This document shows, one piece after another, positions 9,718 through 19,182 of a stretch of 64,000 nt of DNA; the stretch's first letter is position 1, and each line of letters opens with the position of its first letter. The stretch comes from an uncultured Acidimicrobiales bacterium (GTDB taxonomy: Bacteria > Actinomycetota > Acidimicrobiia > Acidimicrobiales > SZUA-35). The position numbers were made by a program, and so were the translations under genes. The notes beneath the pieces were generated by a model that was not told where the DNA came from, did not search any database, and saw nothing but the letters and a program-made list of their open reading frames with translations. The stretch covers positions 1-64,000 of the forward strand of contig CALAJQ010000026.1 of the NCBI GenBank assembly GCA_937922785.1. The letters are read 5' to 3'.

Positions 9718-10916
9718 TGCGCCTCCAGAACAGACTTAACAATGGCGGCAGCGTCGGTTATCTGAGCCTCTGTAATGGTTAGCGGCGGGGCAATTCGAAG
9801 TGCGGTCGCGGTTACTCCGTTCAAGACCAGTCCGGCCTCAAGACAATCGGCCGCAACCTTCCTTGCGTCAAAACCGTCAATCTCTATTGCTAACAAGCAC
9901 CCAAGACCTCGTGTCCCGCTGACCTGGGGCAGAGCAGAAAATGCGGCGACGATCGCTTCGCTAGCCGCTGTGGCGAGCTTGGGTGCATCAAGGGCAATCA
10001 TTTCATCTAGCACTGCTCTGGCTGCGGCGGTTGCCAGGGGCTGCCCGCCATAGGTTGTGGCGTGATCGCCCGGCTTGAAGCTGGCCGCTACGTCCGCTTT
10101 AGCCCAGCATGCGCCAATTGGCATTCCGTTGCCGAGTGCCTTGGCCATTGTAATGACGTCTGGCTGGACATCGAAGTGTTGAAAGCCAAACCAGCGGCCA
10201 GTCCTTGCCAGGCCCGTCTGTACTTCGTCAACCATCATCAGAATGTTTCGCTCGTCGCACAACGCCCTGATGCCTTGGAAATATTCTGCAGTTGCAGGGT
10301 TAACGCCGCCCTCGCCCTGGACTGGCTCAATCAGTATTGCAGCGACGGTGTCGTCGATTGTGTTGGCAAGCTCGTCAAGGTCGGCCCAGACCACATGCTT
10401 GAACCCCTCAGGCAACGGCTGGAAAGAGTCCCACTTTTCAGGCTGGCCGGTTGCGTGCAGCGTGGCCAGTGTTCGGCCATGGAAGCTGCGGTAGGCAGTG
10501 ACGACGGTGTGTCGACCGTGCCCACCAAAGCGCCGAGCCAGCTTGATTGCAGCCTCGTTGGCTTCTGCGCCGGAATTGCAGAAGAAGGTTTGCCCTCCAG
10601 CAGGAGAGCCATCACCGATGAGTGTGTCCAGGGTTTGGGCTACGGCGCCGTTGTGCTCGGTTCCGAACAGATTCGATACGTGAAGAAGTCTTTGAGCTTG
10701 GTCCGCAATTGCCGAAGCTATGACGGGGTTCGCGTGACCCAGGCTGGTAACGGCAAGACCGCTCAGAAAGTCCAGGTACTTCTTGTCGTCGGAGTCCCAC
10801 AGGTAAGCGCCTTCGCCCCGGACAAACTGCACCGCAGGTGGGCCATAGGTTGGCATGATCGGGCATCGGTCAAGCTCGGCGGGAGCTTTGACAGCCTGGG
10901 CATGTGTTGAAGTCAT
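9714..10916 (-). CDS. argD: Acetylornithine aminotransferase
   Basis: PLP enzyme converting N-acetylglutamate semialdehyde to acetylornithine. 400 residues. The PLP lysine lies in MAKALGNGMPIGA (about 250), the pyridoxal-ring aspartate region is MMVDEVQTGLARTG, and the cofactor-phosphate loop is FFCNSGAEANEAA. The ATG shares a base with the argB stop (TAATG). Class III aminotransferases can also act in lysine synthesis. The operon context supports argD. Confidence 0.95.
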   Translation of the reverse strand: MTSTHAQAVKAPAELDRCPIMPTYGPPAVQFVRGEGAYLWDSDDKKYLDFLSGLAVTSLGHANPVIASAIADQAQRLLHVSNLFGTEHNGAVAQTLDTLIGDGSPAGGQTFFCNSGAEANEAAIKLARRFGGHGRHTVVTAYRSFHGRTLATLHATGQPEKWDSFQPLPEGFKHVVWADLDELANTIDDTVAAILIEPVQGEGGVNPATAEYFQGIRALCDERNILMMVDEVQTGLARTGRWFGFQHFDVQPDVITMAKALGNGMPIGACWAKADVAASFKPGDHATTYGGQPLATAAARAVLDEMIALDAPKLATAASEAIVAAFSALPQVSGTRGLGCLLAIEIDGFDARKVAADCLEAGLVLNGVTATALRIAPPLTITEAQITDAAAIVKSVLEAQ

Positions 10917-11818
10917 TATGAGTCCTCTGTTTCGCTTTGGTTAAGCGTGATCATTGTTCCGATGCCAGCTTGGGTGAACAGTTCCAGCAGCAATACGTGG
11001 GGCACACGACCGTCCAACATGTGAGCCGCACTTGCTCCGGCCAGGACGGCTTCGATGCAAGCGCCGACCTTGGGCACCATTCCCCCGGTGACGGTTCCAT
11101 CCGCAATAAGGCCAGACAGTTCGGCGACTGTTGCCTTAGCTACAAGGCTGGATGGATCATCGACGTTAGTCATCAGTCCGGGGACGTCGGTGAGATACAT
11201 CACTTTTTCGGCGTTTAGCGCACCGGCTATGGCACCAGCAACAGTGTCGGCGTTGATGTTGTAAGCCTGGCCGTTGCGGTCCGAACCAATACTTGAGACC
11301 ACCGGAATTAGTTCTTCGGCCAGCAAGCGCTCGAGCACTCCGGGCTGGACCTCTTCAATGTCGCCAACATATCCCAGTTCAGGGTTTCGCTGTTTGGCCA
11401 CGATTAGCTGCCCGTCTTCGCCGGACATACCTACCGCATAGGCTCCATGGGTGTTGATTTGGCCAACGATCTCGCGACCGACTTTGCCAACCAGGACCAT
11501 TCGGGCGACGTCGAGCGTCTCGGTGTCGGTGACTCTAAGACCGTCACGGAACTCACTTTCCTTACCGAGCTTTCCCAACATTGCCCCAATCTGAGGAGCA
11601 CCTCCGTGCACTACGACGGGCTTAAATCCAACGGAACGAAGCAGAACAATGTCTTCAGCAAATGACTTCGAAAGTTCGGGATTGATCATGGCGTTACCGC
11701 CGAACTTGACCACGACTACCGAACCACGGAATTTGTTAATGTAAGGAAGTGCCTCGATCAGGGCAGCAGTGCGAGCTTCGGGAGAGTAACCCCGGCTTGC
11801 CTCGACAGTGTCGGTCAT
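10916..11818 (-). CDS. argB: Acetylglutamate kinase
   Basis: Phosphorylates N-acetylglutamate. 300 residues. The amino-acid-kinase fold shows VVKFGGNAM (about 37-45), the VHGGAPQIG glycine loop and the nucleotide-binding GGMVPKVGACIEA near 250. The N-terminal helix (about 10-25) is of the type that lets arginine-sensitive kinases form hexamers, so feedback inhibition by arginine is likely. The ATG follows the argJ TAA directly with no gap. Confidence 0.96.
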   Translation of the reverse strand: MTDTVEASRGYSPEARTAALIEALPYINKFRGSVVVVKFGGNAMINPELSKSFAEDIVLLRSVGFKPVVVHGGAPQIGAMLGKLGKESEFRDGLRVTDTETLDVARMVLVGKVGREIVGQINTHGAYAVGMSGEDGQLIVAKQRNPELGYVGDIEEVQPGVLERLLAEELIPVVSSIGSDRNGQAYNINADTVAGAIAGALNAEKVMYLTDVPGLMTNVDDPSSLVAKATVAELSGLIADGTVTGGMVPKVGACIEAVLAGASAAHMLDGRVPHVLLLELFTQAGIGTMITLNQSETEDS

Positions 11819-12994
11819 TTAGCTGGTTCCCATGTTTTCATCTATGTAGGCGTGGGTGAGGTCGGTCGTAATTACCTGACCCGAGCCAGTGCCCTGACCT
11901 AGGTCTAATGTGAGGTGCAGCTGGCGGGCATCCATGATGGTCCCCAGCCTCGCCTCATCTGCGGGTTGCTCTACTCCATCTGCGTAGACCAACTGGTCCC
12001 CATAGGAAATGGACAACGTGGTTGGATCGAATTCGATTGCAGCAGACCCAGCCTCGGCTGCGATTCTGCCCCAGTAAGGATCCTTGCCGTACCAGGAGCA
12101 CTTGACCAACTGGCAATTTGCGATGCTGCGAGCGATGTTGGCTGCATCATCGTCGCTCGAAGCACCGTTGACAACAATGAAGACAGTCTTGGTGGAGCCT
12201 TCGGCATCGTCGGCCATCATCACTGCGAGATCCCGACAGACCTGAGACACCGGCGCTTGAACTTCTGCCGGGTCCATGCGACCTGCTTTTCCGTTAGCGA
12301 ACAACAAAACCGTGTCGTTGGTGCTCTGCGCCCCATCGACTGTGAGGCTATTAAACGCCGGGCCGACAGCCTTAGTTAGAATTTCGGTGGCTTCAGTCGG
12401 CGTAAGCTCGGCGTCAGTTGTAAGAACCGCCAACATTGTGGCCATGTTCGGCTCGAGCATCGCAGCACCTTTTGCTATCCCGCCCACCGTAACGGTGACT
12501 CCATCTTTGGTCTGGGTAGAAACGCAATGCTTGGATCTGGTGTCGGTGGTCATGATTGCCGTTGCGGCAGCCTCGCCGCCATCTTCGGAAAGCTCACCAA
12601 CCAGGGGGCCAACTCCGTTGACTATTGGGTCCATTGGCAGCTGGTAGCCGATGAGACCGGTCGAGCAGACCACGTAGTCCTGAGTCTCTCCGCCAAAGTT
12701 CTCCGCAACCAGGGCACACATCTTGGTTGCATTATCCATGCCCTCTTTACCCGTTGCGGCGTTGGCATTACCTGAACTCAAGATGACGCCCGCCGACATA
12801 CCGTTGGTTGCCCCTAGATGTGCTTGGCTAACCAAGACCGGTGGCGCAGTCATCTTGTTCGAGGTGAAGACTCCGGCTGTCGGAACTGGCTTTGCATCCG
12901 CGGTGGCGACAAGGGCCAAGTCGGAATCTCCGGAAGGCTTTATCCCACTGGCTATGCCAGCCGCAACAAAGCCGGGAACACTAGTGACGCTCAC
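11819..12994 (-). CDS. argJ: Ornithine acetyltransferase / N-acetylglutamate synthase
   Basis: 391 residues. Recycles acetyl groups between acetylornithine and glutamate. The self-cleavage site is seen in KGAAMLEPNMATML (about 170-183), where the Thr of the AT pair becomes the nucleophile of the beta chain. The start is GTG at 12994, overlapping the argC stop as GTGA. The longer frame to 13057 adds an Arg-rich stretch inside argC and is rejected. The presence of argJ means the cyclic acetyl pathway; no argE or argA is seen here. Confidence 0.95.
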   Translation of the reverse strand: MSVTSVPGFVAAGIASGIKPSGDSDLALVATADAKPVPTAGVFTSNKMTAPPVLVSQAHLGATNGMSAGVILSSGNANAATGKEGMDNATKMCALVAENFGGETQDYVVCSTGLIGYQLPMDPIVNGVGPLVGELSEDGGEAAATAIMTTDTRSKHCVSTQTKDGVTVTVGGIAKGAAMLEPNMATMLAVLTTDAELTPTEATEILTKAVGPAFNSLTVDGAQSTNDTVLLFANGKAGRMDPAEVQAPVSQVCRDLAVMMADDAEGSTKTVFIVVNGASSDDDAANIARSIANCQLVKCSWYGKDPYWGRIAAEAGSAAIEFDPTTLSISYGDQLVYADGVEQPADEARLGTIMDARQLHLTLDLGQGTGSGQVITTDLTHAYIDENMGTS

Positions 12995-14031
12995 GGGTAA
13001 ACCCCTACGATTGGCAGACCAGAGCCTTCGGGAAGACCGAGGGCAATATTGGCGCATTGGACAGCCATGCCCGATGCTCCCTTCATTAAGTTGTCGAGTG
13101 CTGAGATAACCATCACCTTGTTTGTGCGGGGATCAAACCGAGCTGTCAGGTGAACTGTGTTTGAACCCAATGTCGCTTTGGTCGAAGGCGGTCTTTCTGA
13201 AACGACCATAAACGGCTCGTCGCAGTAGGCATCGGCCAGGGCCTCTAAAGCTGACTCGGTGGTCACATCGCCAACCGCGTCGGCAAAACAAGTGGCGATG
13301 ATGCCTCGGTTCATGGGGATTAGGTGGGGCGTAAACAACAGCTGCGCTGGTTTGCCCGAGTACTCGGTGAGGGCCTGTTCCATCTCTGGGGTATGCCGAT
13401 GAGTTAGCAGTGCATAGGCCTCAGCATTGGAGTCAACCGTACAGAACGTCGTGTTTTCCTTCGGCGGGCGCCCGGCCCCGCTAACCCCGGTTAGCAGGCT
13501 GACAACTGCGCCTTCGCCTGCGATCATTCCGGCATTAAGAAGCGGTGCCAATCCGAACACCGCGGTGGCTGCGTTGCATCCAGTCGCAGCAATCAGCTCG
13601 GCCCCTTCAATCTTTGATCGGAACAGTTCAGGCAGGCCATATACAAACTCCGCCAACAGCTCAGGGGCTGTGTGCTCGGCTCCGTACCAATCGGGATAGA
13701 GATCCTTATTGTGAAGTCTGAAGTCGCTACCCAAATCAACGATGTGCTTAACCCGGCCACGGATTTGGGGCACAACGCTCATGGAAATACCGTGCGGAAG
13801 ACCAACAAAGACGACGTCCAGCCCGTCCAGTTTCTCAGGCTCGAATGGCTGATAGGCCATGGTCGGATAAGCCGCCGCCAGAGAGGGGTAGAGGTCTCGA
13901 ACGAGGGTGCCCGCTTTAGAGTCACCGGTGGCTATCTTGAGGTCAAGATTGGGATGCCCGACCAGCAGGCGCATGAGTTCGGCACCGGTGAAGCCCGACG
14001 CTCCAACGATTCCAGCGGACAGTTTCGACAT
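12991..14031 (-). CDS. argC: N-acetyl-gamma-glutamyl-phosphate reductase
   Basis: NADPH-dependent reductase and first gene of the operon. 346 residues. The Rossmann loop GIVGASGFTGAEL is at the N-terminus. The catalytic cysteine lies in AATGCNAATA near residue 145, and HRHTPEM follows later. The ATG at 14031 is preferred over the longer frame to 14088: a -10 box sits 6 bases upstream, and the longer frame would cross the operator. The mRNA is probably leaderless. Confidence 0.95.
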   Translation of the reverse strand: MSKLSAGIVGASGFTGAELMRLLVGHPNLDLKIATGDSKAGTLVRDLYPSLAAAYPTMAYQPFEPEKLDGLDVVFVGLPHGISMSVVPQIRGRVKHIVDLGSDFRLHNKDLYPDWYGAEHTAPELLAEFVYGLPELFRSKIEGAELIAATGCNAATAVFGLAPLLNAGMIAGEGAVVSLLTGVSGAGRPPKENTTFCTVDSNAEAYALLTHRHTPEMEQALTEYSGKPAQLLFTPHLIPMNRGIIATCFADAVGDVTTESALEALADAYCDEPFMVVSERPPSTKATLGSNTVHLTARFDPRTNKVMVISALDNLMKGASGMAVQCANIALGLPEGSGLPIVGVYP

Positions 14032-14037
14032 TGAGAG

Positions 14038-14066
14038 ATGATACAAGTTTATGAATACTAATGCAA
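14038..14066 (-). promoter_or_regulatory. arg operon promoter
   Basis: Minus strand -35 TTGCAT (14061-14066), 17-base spacer, -10 TATCAT (14038-14043), then 6 bases to the argC ATG. This is one of the best promoter matches in the window and implies a leaderless argC mRNA. Its spacer is occupied by the ArgR-type palindrome. Confidence 0.65.
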
Positions 14067-14073
14067 TATTAGT
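14051..14073. promoter_or_regulatory. Two overlapping ARG-box-like palindromes (ArgR operator)
   Basis: On the minus strand, TGCATTAGTATTCA (14052-14065) matches the ARG box form TGAATnnnnATTCA with one change in the left arm. Overlapping it, the plus strand reads ACTAAT-GCAAT-ATTAGT (14057-14073), a perfect 6-bp inverted repeat. The pair covers the -35 and spacer of the argC promoter and also lies about where the udk -35 would be, so arginine-bound ArgR would be expected to block argC and might affect udk. Confidence 0.6.
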
Positions 14074-14089
14074 TTTTGGAGGCTGCAAG

Positions 14090-14095
14090 TAACCT
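14090..14095 (+). promoter_or_regulatory. Candidate -10 of udk
   Basis: TAACCT followed by 6 bases and the GTG start. The same hexamer and spacing occur before aroB. No good -35 is visible. GGAGG at 14077-14081 is too far from the start to serve as its ribosome site. Confidence 0.4.
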
Positions 14096-14101
14096 CTAGG
14101 A

Positions 14102-14782
14102 GTGCCTCACGATCATGACCATTCCCACCATCACCATGATGACGATCATGCTCATGACCACGATCACGTCGCCCACACACACCTAGTCGGCATTTCTGGC
14201 GGCTCTGGATCGGGAAAGACGACATTGGCCCGACTAGTTTCAGAGCGCCTCGGAGCCGCCAACGCACCAGTATTTGCATTCGACACCTACTACAAGGATC
14301 ACAGCCACCTCACGGTTGAAGACCGCGGCAAGGTCAATTACGACCATCCTGACTCTCTTGATGTCGAGCTGTTCACAAAACACCTAGACCAGCTGTTGTC
14401 AGGCCACGGAGCTGAAACCCCCGTCTATGACTTTGCATCTCACACTCGAGTAGATGAGACCCGCACTGTCGGGCCAGCCCACATCGTCATTGTGGAAGGC
14501 ATATTACTGTTTGCTTTCCCCGAAATCCGCCAGCGGTTACATCTTCGAGTGTTTCGCGATTGCCCCGAAGAAGAGCGCTTCAAACGTCGACTAAAGCGTG
14601 ATGTGGCCGAGCGCGGCCGAAGCCCCGAATCGGTTAAACAACAGTGGGACGCCACCGTGTCACCCATGCATGACAGCTTCGTGCAACCAACAATTTCCAA
14701 CGCACACATAGTGATAAGCCACGGCGAAGATCTCGAAGAGACCGCCGACCTGCTTGCAACCCACATCCACGGGATGCACTAG
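14102..14782 (+). CDS. udk: Uridine kinase with His/Asp-rich N-terminus
   Basis: 226 residues. Phosphorylates uridine/cytidine in pyrimidine salvage. The Walker A is GISGGSGSGKTT (about 30-41), with FDTYYKD and YDHPDSLD as the substrate-loop signatures of the family. The first ~27 residues are almost only His and Asp plus a few Ala, Ser and Val, a possible metal-binding tail. The GTG at 14102 is the only standard start in the frame, since a stop lies at 14090-14092. The tail therefore seems to be translated unless a non-standard start is used. It is divergent from argC. Confidence 0.88.
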   Translation: MPHDHDHSHHHHDDDHAHDHDHVAHTHLVGISGGSGSGKTTLARLVSERLGAANAPVFAFDTYYKDHSHLTVEDRGKVNYDHPDSLDVELFTKHLDQLLSGHGAETPVYDFASHTRVDETRTVGPAHIVIVEGILLFAFPEIRQRLHLRVFRDCPEEERFKRRLKRDVAERGRSPESVKQQWDATVSPMHDSFVQPTISNAHIVISHGEDLEETADLLATHIHGMH

Positions 14783-14808
14783 CGCCTTCACTCCGCTCAC
14801 TAACCGAG

Positions 14809-14827
14809 TTTCGGCCTGCGGCCAAAA
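14809..14827. terminator. Weak bidirectional terminator between udk and pepF
   Basis: TTTCGGCC-TGC-GGCCAAAA can fold on either strand into a short stem, with one C-A mismatch and a T- or A-run at each side, in the 79-bp space between convergent genes. Confidence 0.3.
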
Positions 14828-14861
14828 CATCGCAGCGCATGAATTTTAGGAGAACGTGTTT

Positions 14862-16676
14862 TTAGAGGCGGCCGGCTGCTTTAGCTGCTGCTTCGGCTTC
14901 GTTTAGCTGCTTCTCTACGATATTTAGGCCCGCATCCCAGAAACCTGGATCGGCCAGATCGCAGCCAACAATTTTGCCTAGCTCGGTTGGGGGCATAGAG
15001 CCGCCAGCTCGCAACAAGTCGAGGTAAGCCGGGACAAAGTCTTCGCCCTGTTCTTCATAGCGTGTATAGACCGACAGGGCTAACAACTGCCCGTAGGCGT
15101 ATGCGTAAACATAACCTGGGGTGCCCATGAAGTGAGGCACGTAGCTCCACCAGTTCCTGTAGCCGTCGGTTATCTCGACGGCGTCGCCCATCATGTCGGT
15201 CTGGGTGCCCGCCCAAATGTCGCCGAAGTCTTCAACCGATAGCTCGCCAATTTCACGACGATGAGTGTGGCAACCATGTTCGAACCGGTTCATCGCAACT
15301 TGGCGAAATACCGTGGCAATCGAGTCTTCAAGGGTTGACGCCAACAACGCAAAGCGTTCTCCAGGGTCATCCAGCATTGCCAGCAGGCGGTTGTTCGTGA
15401 CGGTTTCTCCAAAGACTGAAGCCGTCTCTGCCAACGTGAGCGGGGTTGAGTGGTGGAAGATGCCTTGTTCACGAGCGAGGTAGGCGTGAACGCCATGGCC
15501 AAGTTCGTGAGCCAACGTAAGCACATCTCGGTTCTTACCGGTCCAGTTCAATAGGACGTAAGGATGAAGCGCCGGCGTTGCATAAGCACAGAAGGCGCCG
15601 GGTCGCTTGCCCGGACGGACCGGAGCATCGATCCAGCCCTCGTCGATGAACCGGCCAACTACTTCTTGAAGCTCAGGAGAGAAAGAGCCGTAGGCATCTC
15701 GCACGACACCAGTTGCCTCGGCCCAGCCGATGCGCTCCTCAGAATCGGCTACCGAGGCGGATCGGTCATAATCGGCCAATCGCTCGACACCCAGAATCTT
15801 GGCCTTGAGGCTGTACCAACGCTGGGGAATGTCATAGCGGCCGACAACGGCAGAGACCAGCGCCTCGACAGACTCATCACTTGCCTCATTTGAGAGGTTC
15901 CGAGAAGAAACCCAAGACGGGAAACCACGAAGACGATCATCAATGCTCTTGTCCAACAACAACGTGTTGTACACATAGGCCCTAGTTCGAAGCCCTGGTT
16001 CAAGGCCAGCCGATACCGCCGCTGCCGCTCCCGAACGAACTTCAGAATCTGGGTGACCCAGCATAGAAAGAGCTTGCTCTAGTGGCGCTTCGGTTGTGCC
16101 ATCGCCATCGGGCAGGTCAACGGTGATGGCCGAAGTCAATTCATCAAACATTCGGACCCAGGCAGAGCCTCCAGATTGGGAGGTCTCGGCCAGGATCTTC
16201 TCTTCGGGCTCGGTCAGCAGGTAAGGACGGTTACTGCGAAGGTTCTTCAGGTGGTGACGACAGAAATCTAACTCTGGCGCTTTAAGCACTTCGGTTGCGT
16301 GTTCGTCGGTGGTGCCAGCCCATTCGAGATCAACAAAGATCAGGCGAGTTGCAATCGCAGTGCCACGCTCTTGGAGCTTGGCCATTGCGGCGCCGCGCTC
16401 TGGGTCTGAGGTGTCTTCGCTGAAGCGCAGCATGACGTAATGGCCGGCTTGGCTAGACAGCTCGCTCATGTCTGAAACCAGTTGCATGAGCGTGGCGAGT
16501 TCGGGGCCGGTTAGCTCAGCGACACGACCGCGATAGGTCTCGATCTCATTCGCTACCTCTTCTGCCTTATCAAGCAGTTGGTCGGGCGAGTCCGAGTCGC
16601 CAAGAAGTGGTTCTAGGTTCCACGAAACGTCAGACGCTAGGAGGTCGGCTTCGGAAGTGTCGGCAGGGCTATTCAT
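14862..16676 (-). CDS. pepF: Oligoendopeptidase F (M3 metallopeptidase)
   Basis: 604 residues. Cytoplasmic zinc endopeptidase that degrades oligopeptides. The zinc motif HELGH is in LTLAHELGHGVHAYLA (about 392-405), with the third ligand downstream in the LTLAETASVFGE segment. No signal peptide. The ATG at 16676 is chosen over the TTG at 16694: TAAGCT lies 8 bases upstream and GGTGGG immediately before it. It is separated by 66 bp from pheT, same strand. Confidence 0.92.
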   Translation of the reverse strand: MNSPADTSEADLLASDVSWNLEPLLGDSDSPDQLLDKAEEVANEIETYRGRVAELTGPELATLMQLVSDMSELSSQAGHYVMLRFSEDTSDPERGAAMAKLQERGTAIATRLIFVDLEWAGTTDEHATEVLKAPELDFCRHHLKNLRSNRPYLLTEPEEKILAETSQSGGSAWVRMFDELTSAITVDLPDGDGTTEAPLEQALSMLGHPDSEVRSGAAAAVSAGLEPGLRTRAYVYNTLLLDKSIDDRLRGFPSWVSSRNLSNEASDESVEALVSAVVGRYDIPQRWYSLKAKILGVERLADYDRSASVADSEERIGWAEATGVVRDAYGSFSPELQEVVGRFIDEGWIDAPVRPGKRPGAFCAYATPALHPYVLLNWTGKNRDVLTLAHELGHGVHAYLAREQGIFHHSTPLTLAETASVFGETVTNNRLLAMLDDPGERFALLASTLEDSIATVFRQVAMNRFEHGCHTHRREIGELSVEDFGDIWAGTQTDMMGDAVEITDGYRNWWSYVPHFMGTPGYVYAYAYGQLLALSVYTRYEEQGEDFVPAYLDLLRAGGSMPPTELGKIVGCDLADPGFWDAGLNIVEKQLNEAEAAAKAAGRL

Positions 16677-16742
16677 ATCCCACCAGCTTAGCAATCTCGG
16701 CCGAGGTGCTAGCCATCACAACCAGCTCCGGGACCTAAGCGC

Positions 16743-19133
16743 TTACGCTCGGAGCTCGGCCTCAAACTTCTTGGTTACCGCGTCAATCATTTTCTGGCGA
16801 GTCGTCGAGACGTCACTATCACTAAGGGTTCGGTCATCAGCCTGAAGACGCACAGCAAACGCGAGCGAGCGTTTGCCATCACCAAGCTGGGGGCCACGGA
16901 AGACGTCAAAGACCTCTACCGACCGGGCAAGCGGAGCGCCCGCCTTAGCAATTGCAACCGACACTTCGTGAGCAGAGGTCGAGTCGTTCACAACAAAGGC
17001 AAGGTCAAGATCCGAACTCGGATAGCGCGACACGCGCTTGTATTTGTTGGGCTTGGACAACGCCGTTGTGATTGGCCCAGTCTCAAGCCTTAGCCAACCG
17101 ACCCGGCCTTCGATCTCGAATGCCTCCGCAACTGCAGGGTGCACTTCACCAACTTCACCCAGATGTTTACCCCAGAACTGAATCTCAGCTGAACGGCCTG
17201 GATGCATTCCCGGACGGGGTCCATTTATCAATCGCATCCCCGGCAGACTCAAAACGGCTGCGATCTCGTGAAGAAGAGCGGTTGCCTCGACTGCGCTAGC
17301 GCCAGCCAAAACTGCCGCGACCTGCTCGGGCTCATCTGGAAGATCTGAGTCATTTGCCAGATAGACCCGGCCCAGCTCAAACAGTCGAACGTCGGCAGAC
17401 CGATGGCTTTGGTTGTAAGCAACGGCCTTTAACAGACCAGGCATCAGCGAGGTGCGCAAGATCGACTCTTCGTGAACAAGCGGGTTGGCCAGCGAAATTC
17501 CGTCTTCGCTCAGCCCGGCGTTGCGAAGGTCCTCGGGCGCAAGAAACGGCATGGGCATGGCTTCTGAATAGCCGGCGCCTAGGAAGGCACGACGGATAAG
17601 ACGACGGCCTTTCTGTGCAGGCGTCAACGAGCCTGGTTGTTCTGGGACCGGAACGAGCTTCCCGGACTTCTCGTATCCGTGGTGTCGGCCGATCTCTTCG
17701 ATGAGATCTTCCTCAATTGAAGAGTCAGGACGCCATGAGGGCACCTGAACGATCAAAGCGGCATCGCCATCGGGGTCGCTTGCGAACCCAATTCGGTCCA
17801 AATAGTTGGCCATCTCATCGAGGGTGAGATTTGTGGTGAGCAACAGATTGCACTTTTCGCGACGCAATCGAACAGGAGCAGTCGGCTCCCAGCCGCCAGC
17901 GACGATAATTTCGCCCTCGGCTACGGTGGCGCCGCAGATCTCTACGGCAAGCTGACAAAAGCGCGCTAAGGCTCGCTCAATACCAAGAGGATCGGCGCCT
18001 CGTTCGAAACGAGTCGATGCTTCGGACCGCAAGTTGAGGTGACGACTGGTCTTGGCGATAGTCATCCGATCCCAAACAGCGGCCTCAAGAAGAACGCTCG
18101 TTGTGGAGTCTGAGATCTCTGTTGATTCCCCGCCCATTACTCCGGCTAGGCCAATTGGAGTGTCAGTACCGTCGCAGATAAGACCGTCAGCGGAGGTGAC
18201 GTTACGCGTCTGGCCGTCAAGAGTCACCAGCGACTCGCCGTCACGGGCCATCCGAACCCGCAGTTTTCCGTCTGGAACCTTGTCCAGGTCATAGGTGTGG
18301 TTGGGCTGGCCAAGCTCGAGCATCACATAGTTGGAGATGTCGACGATGTTAGAGATTGGTCGTTGGCCGGCGGCGATTAATCGCTGCGCCATCCACTGAG
18401 GCGAGGACCCGGGCGTGATGTTGTGTAGCACTCGTGCGCCAAATCGCTGGCACAACTCGTTGTCCAAGATCTCCACCGATGCGAGGTCGTTGGCGCCGGG
18501 TTGACTCTCATCTAGTTCAGCGACCGGAGCCGAAAAGGCAACACCAAGCTTTGCGCAAAGGTCTCTTGCCACACCAATAACAGAAAGTGCATCGGGTCGG
18601 TTGCCTTCAACGTCGAGGTCAAAGACGACGTCGGTCTCAGCACCCAAAGCATCGGCCAACGGTGTTCCGATGGTTAGTCCGGCATCAAGAATGAATATGC
18701 CGTCAGCATCTGCGTCGTCGCCCATTTCAAGCTCGGCAGCTGAACACAGCATCCCGTTGCTGGTCTGGCCGCGCATCTTTCGCTGAGCGATTTCCATGCC
18801 GTTGCCCATCGTGGTGCCGATCGTTGCCAACGGAACAAGGTCCCCGACGCTCATGTTGAAAGCGCCACAGCAGATCTGCAGACCTTCGCCCGCCGGCGAT
18901 GCCGCTCCCCCAGTATCCACCTGAACCAGCTGGATCCTGTCGGCCTCAGGATGTTTCTGGAGGTCCAGCACTTTGGCTACGACGATGCCGTCCCAAGAGT
19001 TGCCAGTGTGCTCGATTGATTCGACCACCAGACCAAGGTTGGTAAGCACGTCGCCAAGTGCTGCAGGGTCTTGCGCAATTGGCCCGAGGCCGTCGGGCGC
19101 AAATTCAGTTAGCCAAGACAGAAGAATTTTCAT
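16743..19133 (-). CDS. pheT: Phenylalanyl-tRNA synthetase beta subunit
   Basis: 796 residues, full length. Domains in order: N-terminal helix (MKILLSWLTEFAP), tRNA-binding OB fold (about 45-155), B3/B4 editing domain (about 210-370), B5 domain (about 400-475), catalytic-like domain, and C-terminal ferredoxin-like anticodon-binding domain (YKRVSRYPSSDLDLAFVV onward). It forms an alpha2-beta2 enzyme with pheS, which ends 49 bp upstream. The ATG at 19133 matches the family start; the longer frame to 19235 overlaps pheS out of frame. Confidence 0.96.
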   Translation of the reverse strand: MKILLSWLTEFAPDGLGPIAQDPAALGDVLTNLGLVVESIEHTGNSWDGIVVAKVLDLQKHPEADRIQLVQVDTGGAASPAGEGLQICCGAFNMSVGDLVPLATIGTTMGNGMEIAQRKMRGQTSNGMLCSAAELEMGDDADADGIFILDAGLTIGTPLADALGAETDVVFDLDVEGNRPDALSVIGVARDLCAKLGVAFSAPVAELDESQPGANDLASVEILDNELCQRFGARVLHNITPGSSPQWMAQRLIAAGQRPISNIVDISNYVMLELGQPNHTYDLDKVPDGKLRVRMARDGESLVTLDGQTRNVTSADGLICDGTDTPIGLAGVMGGESTEISDSTTSVLLEAAVWDRMTIAKTSRHLNLRSEASTRFERGADPLGIERALARFCQLAVEICGATVAEGEIIVAGGWEPTAPVRLRREKCNLLLTTNLTLDEMANYLDRIGFASDPDGDAALIVQVPSWRPDSSIEEDLIEEIGRHHGYEKSGKLVPVPEQPGSLTPAQKGRRLIRRAFLGAGYSEAMPMPFLAPEDLRNAGLSEDGISLANPLVHEESILRTSLMPGLLKAVAYNQSHRSADVRLFELGRVYLANDSDLPDEPEQVAAVLAGASAVEATALLHEIAAVLSLPGMRLINGPRPGMHPGRSAEIQFWGKHLGEVGEVHPAVAEAFEIEGRVGWLRLETGPITTALSKPNKYKRVSRYPSSDLDLAFVVNDSTSAHEVSVAIAKAGAPLARSVEVFDVFRGPQLGDGKRSLAFAVRLQADDRTLSDSDVSTTRQKMIDAVTKKFEAELRA

Positions 19134-19182
19134 GATTTCAGTGCTCGCGGTTGATTCTGGCGGAAGTGATTGGTTGGAGTCA

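Noticed and set aside
10062-10910. Long plus-strand reading frame (282 codons) opposite argD
   Set aside because: It is the shadow of a well-conserved argD in a GC-rich frame and shows no domain.
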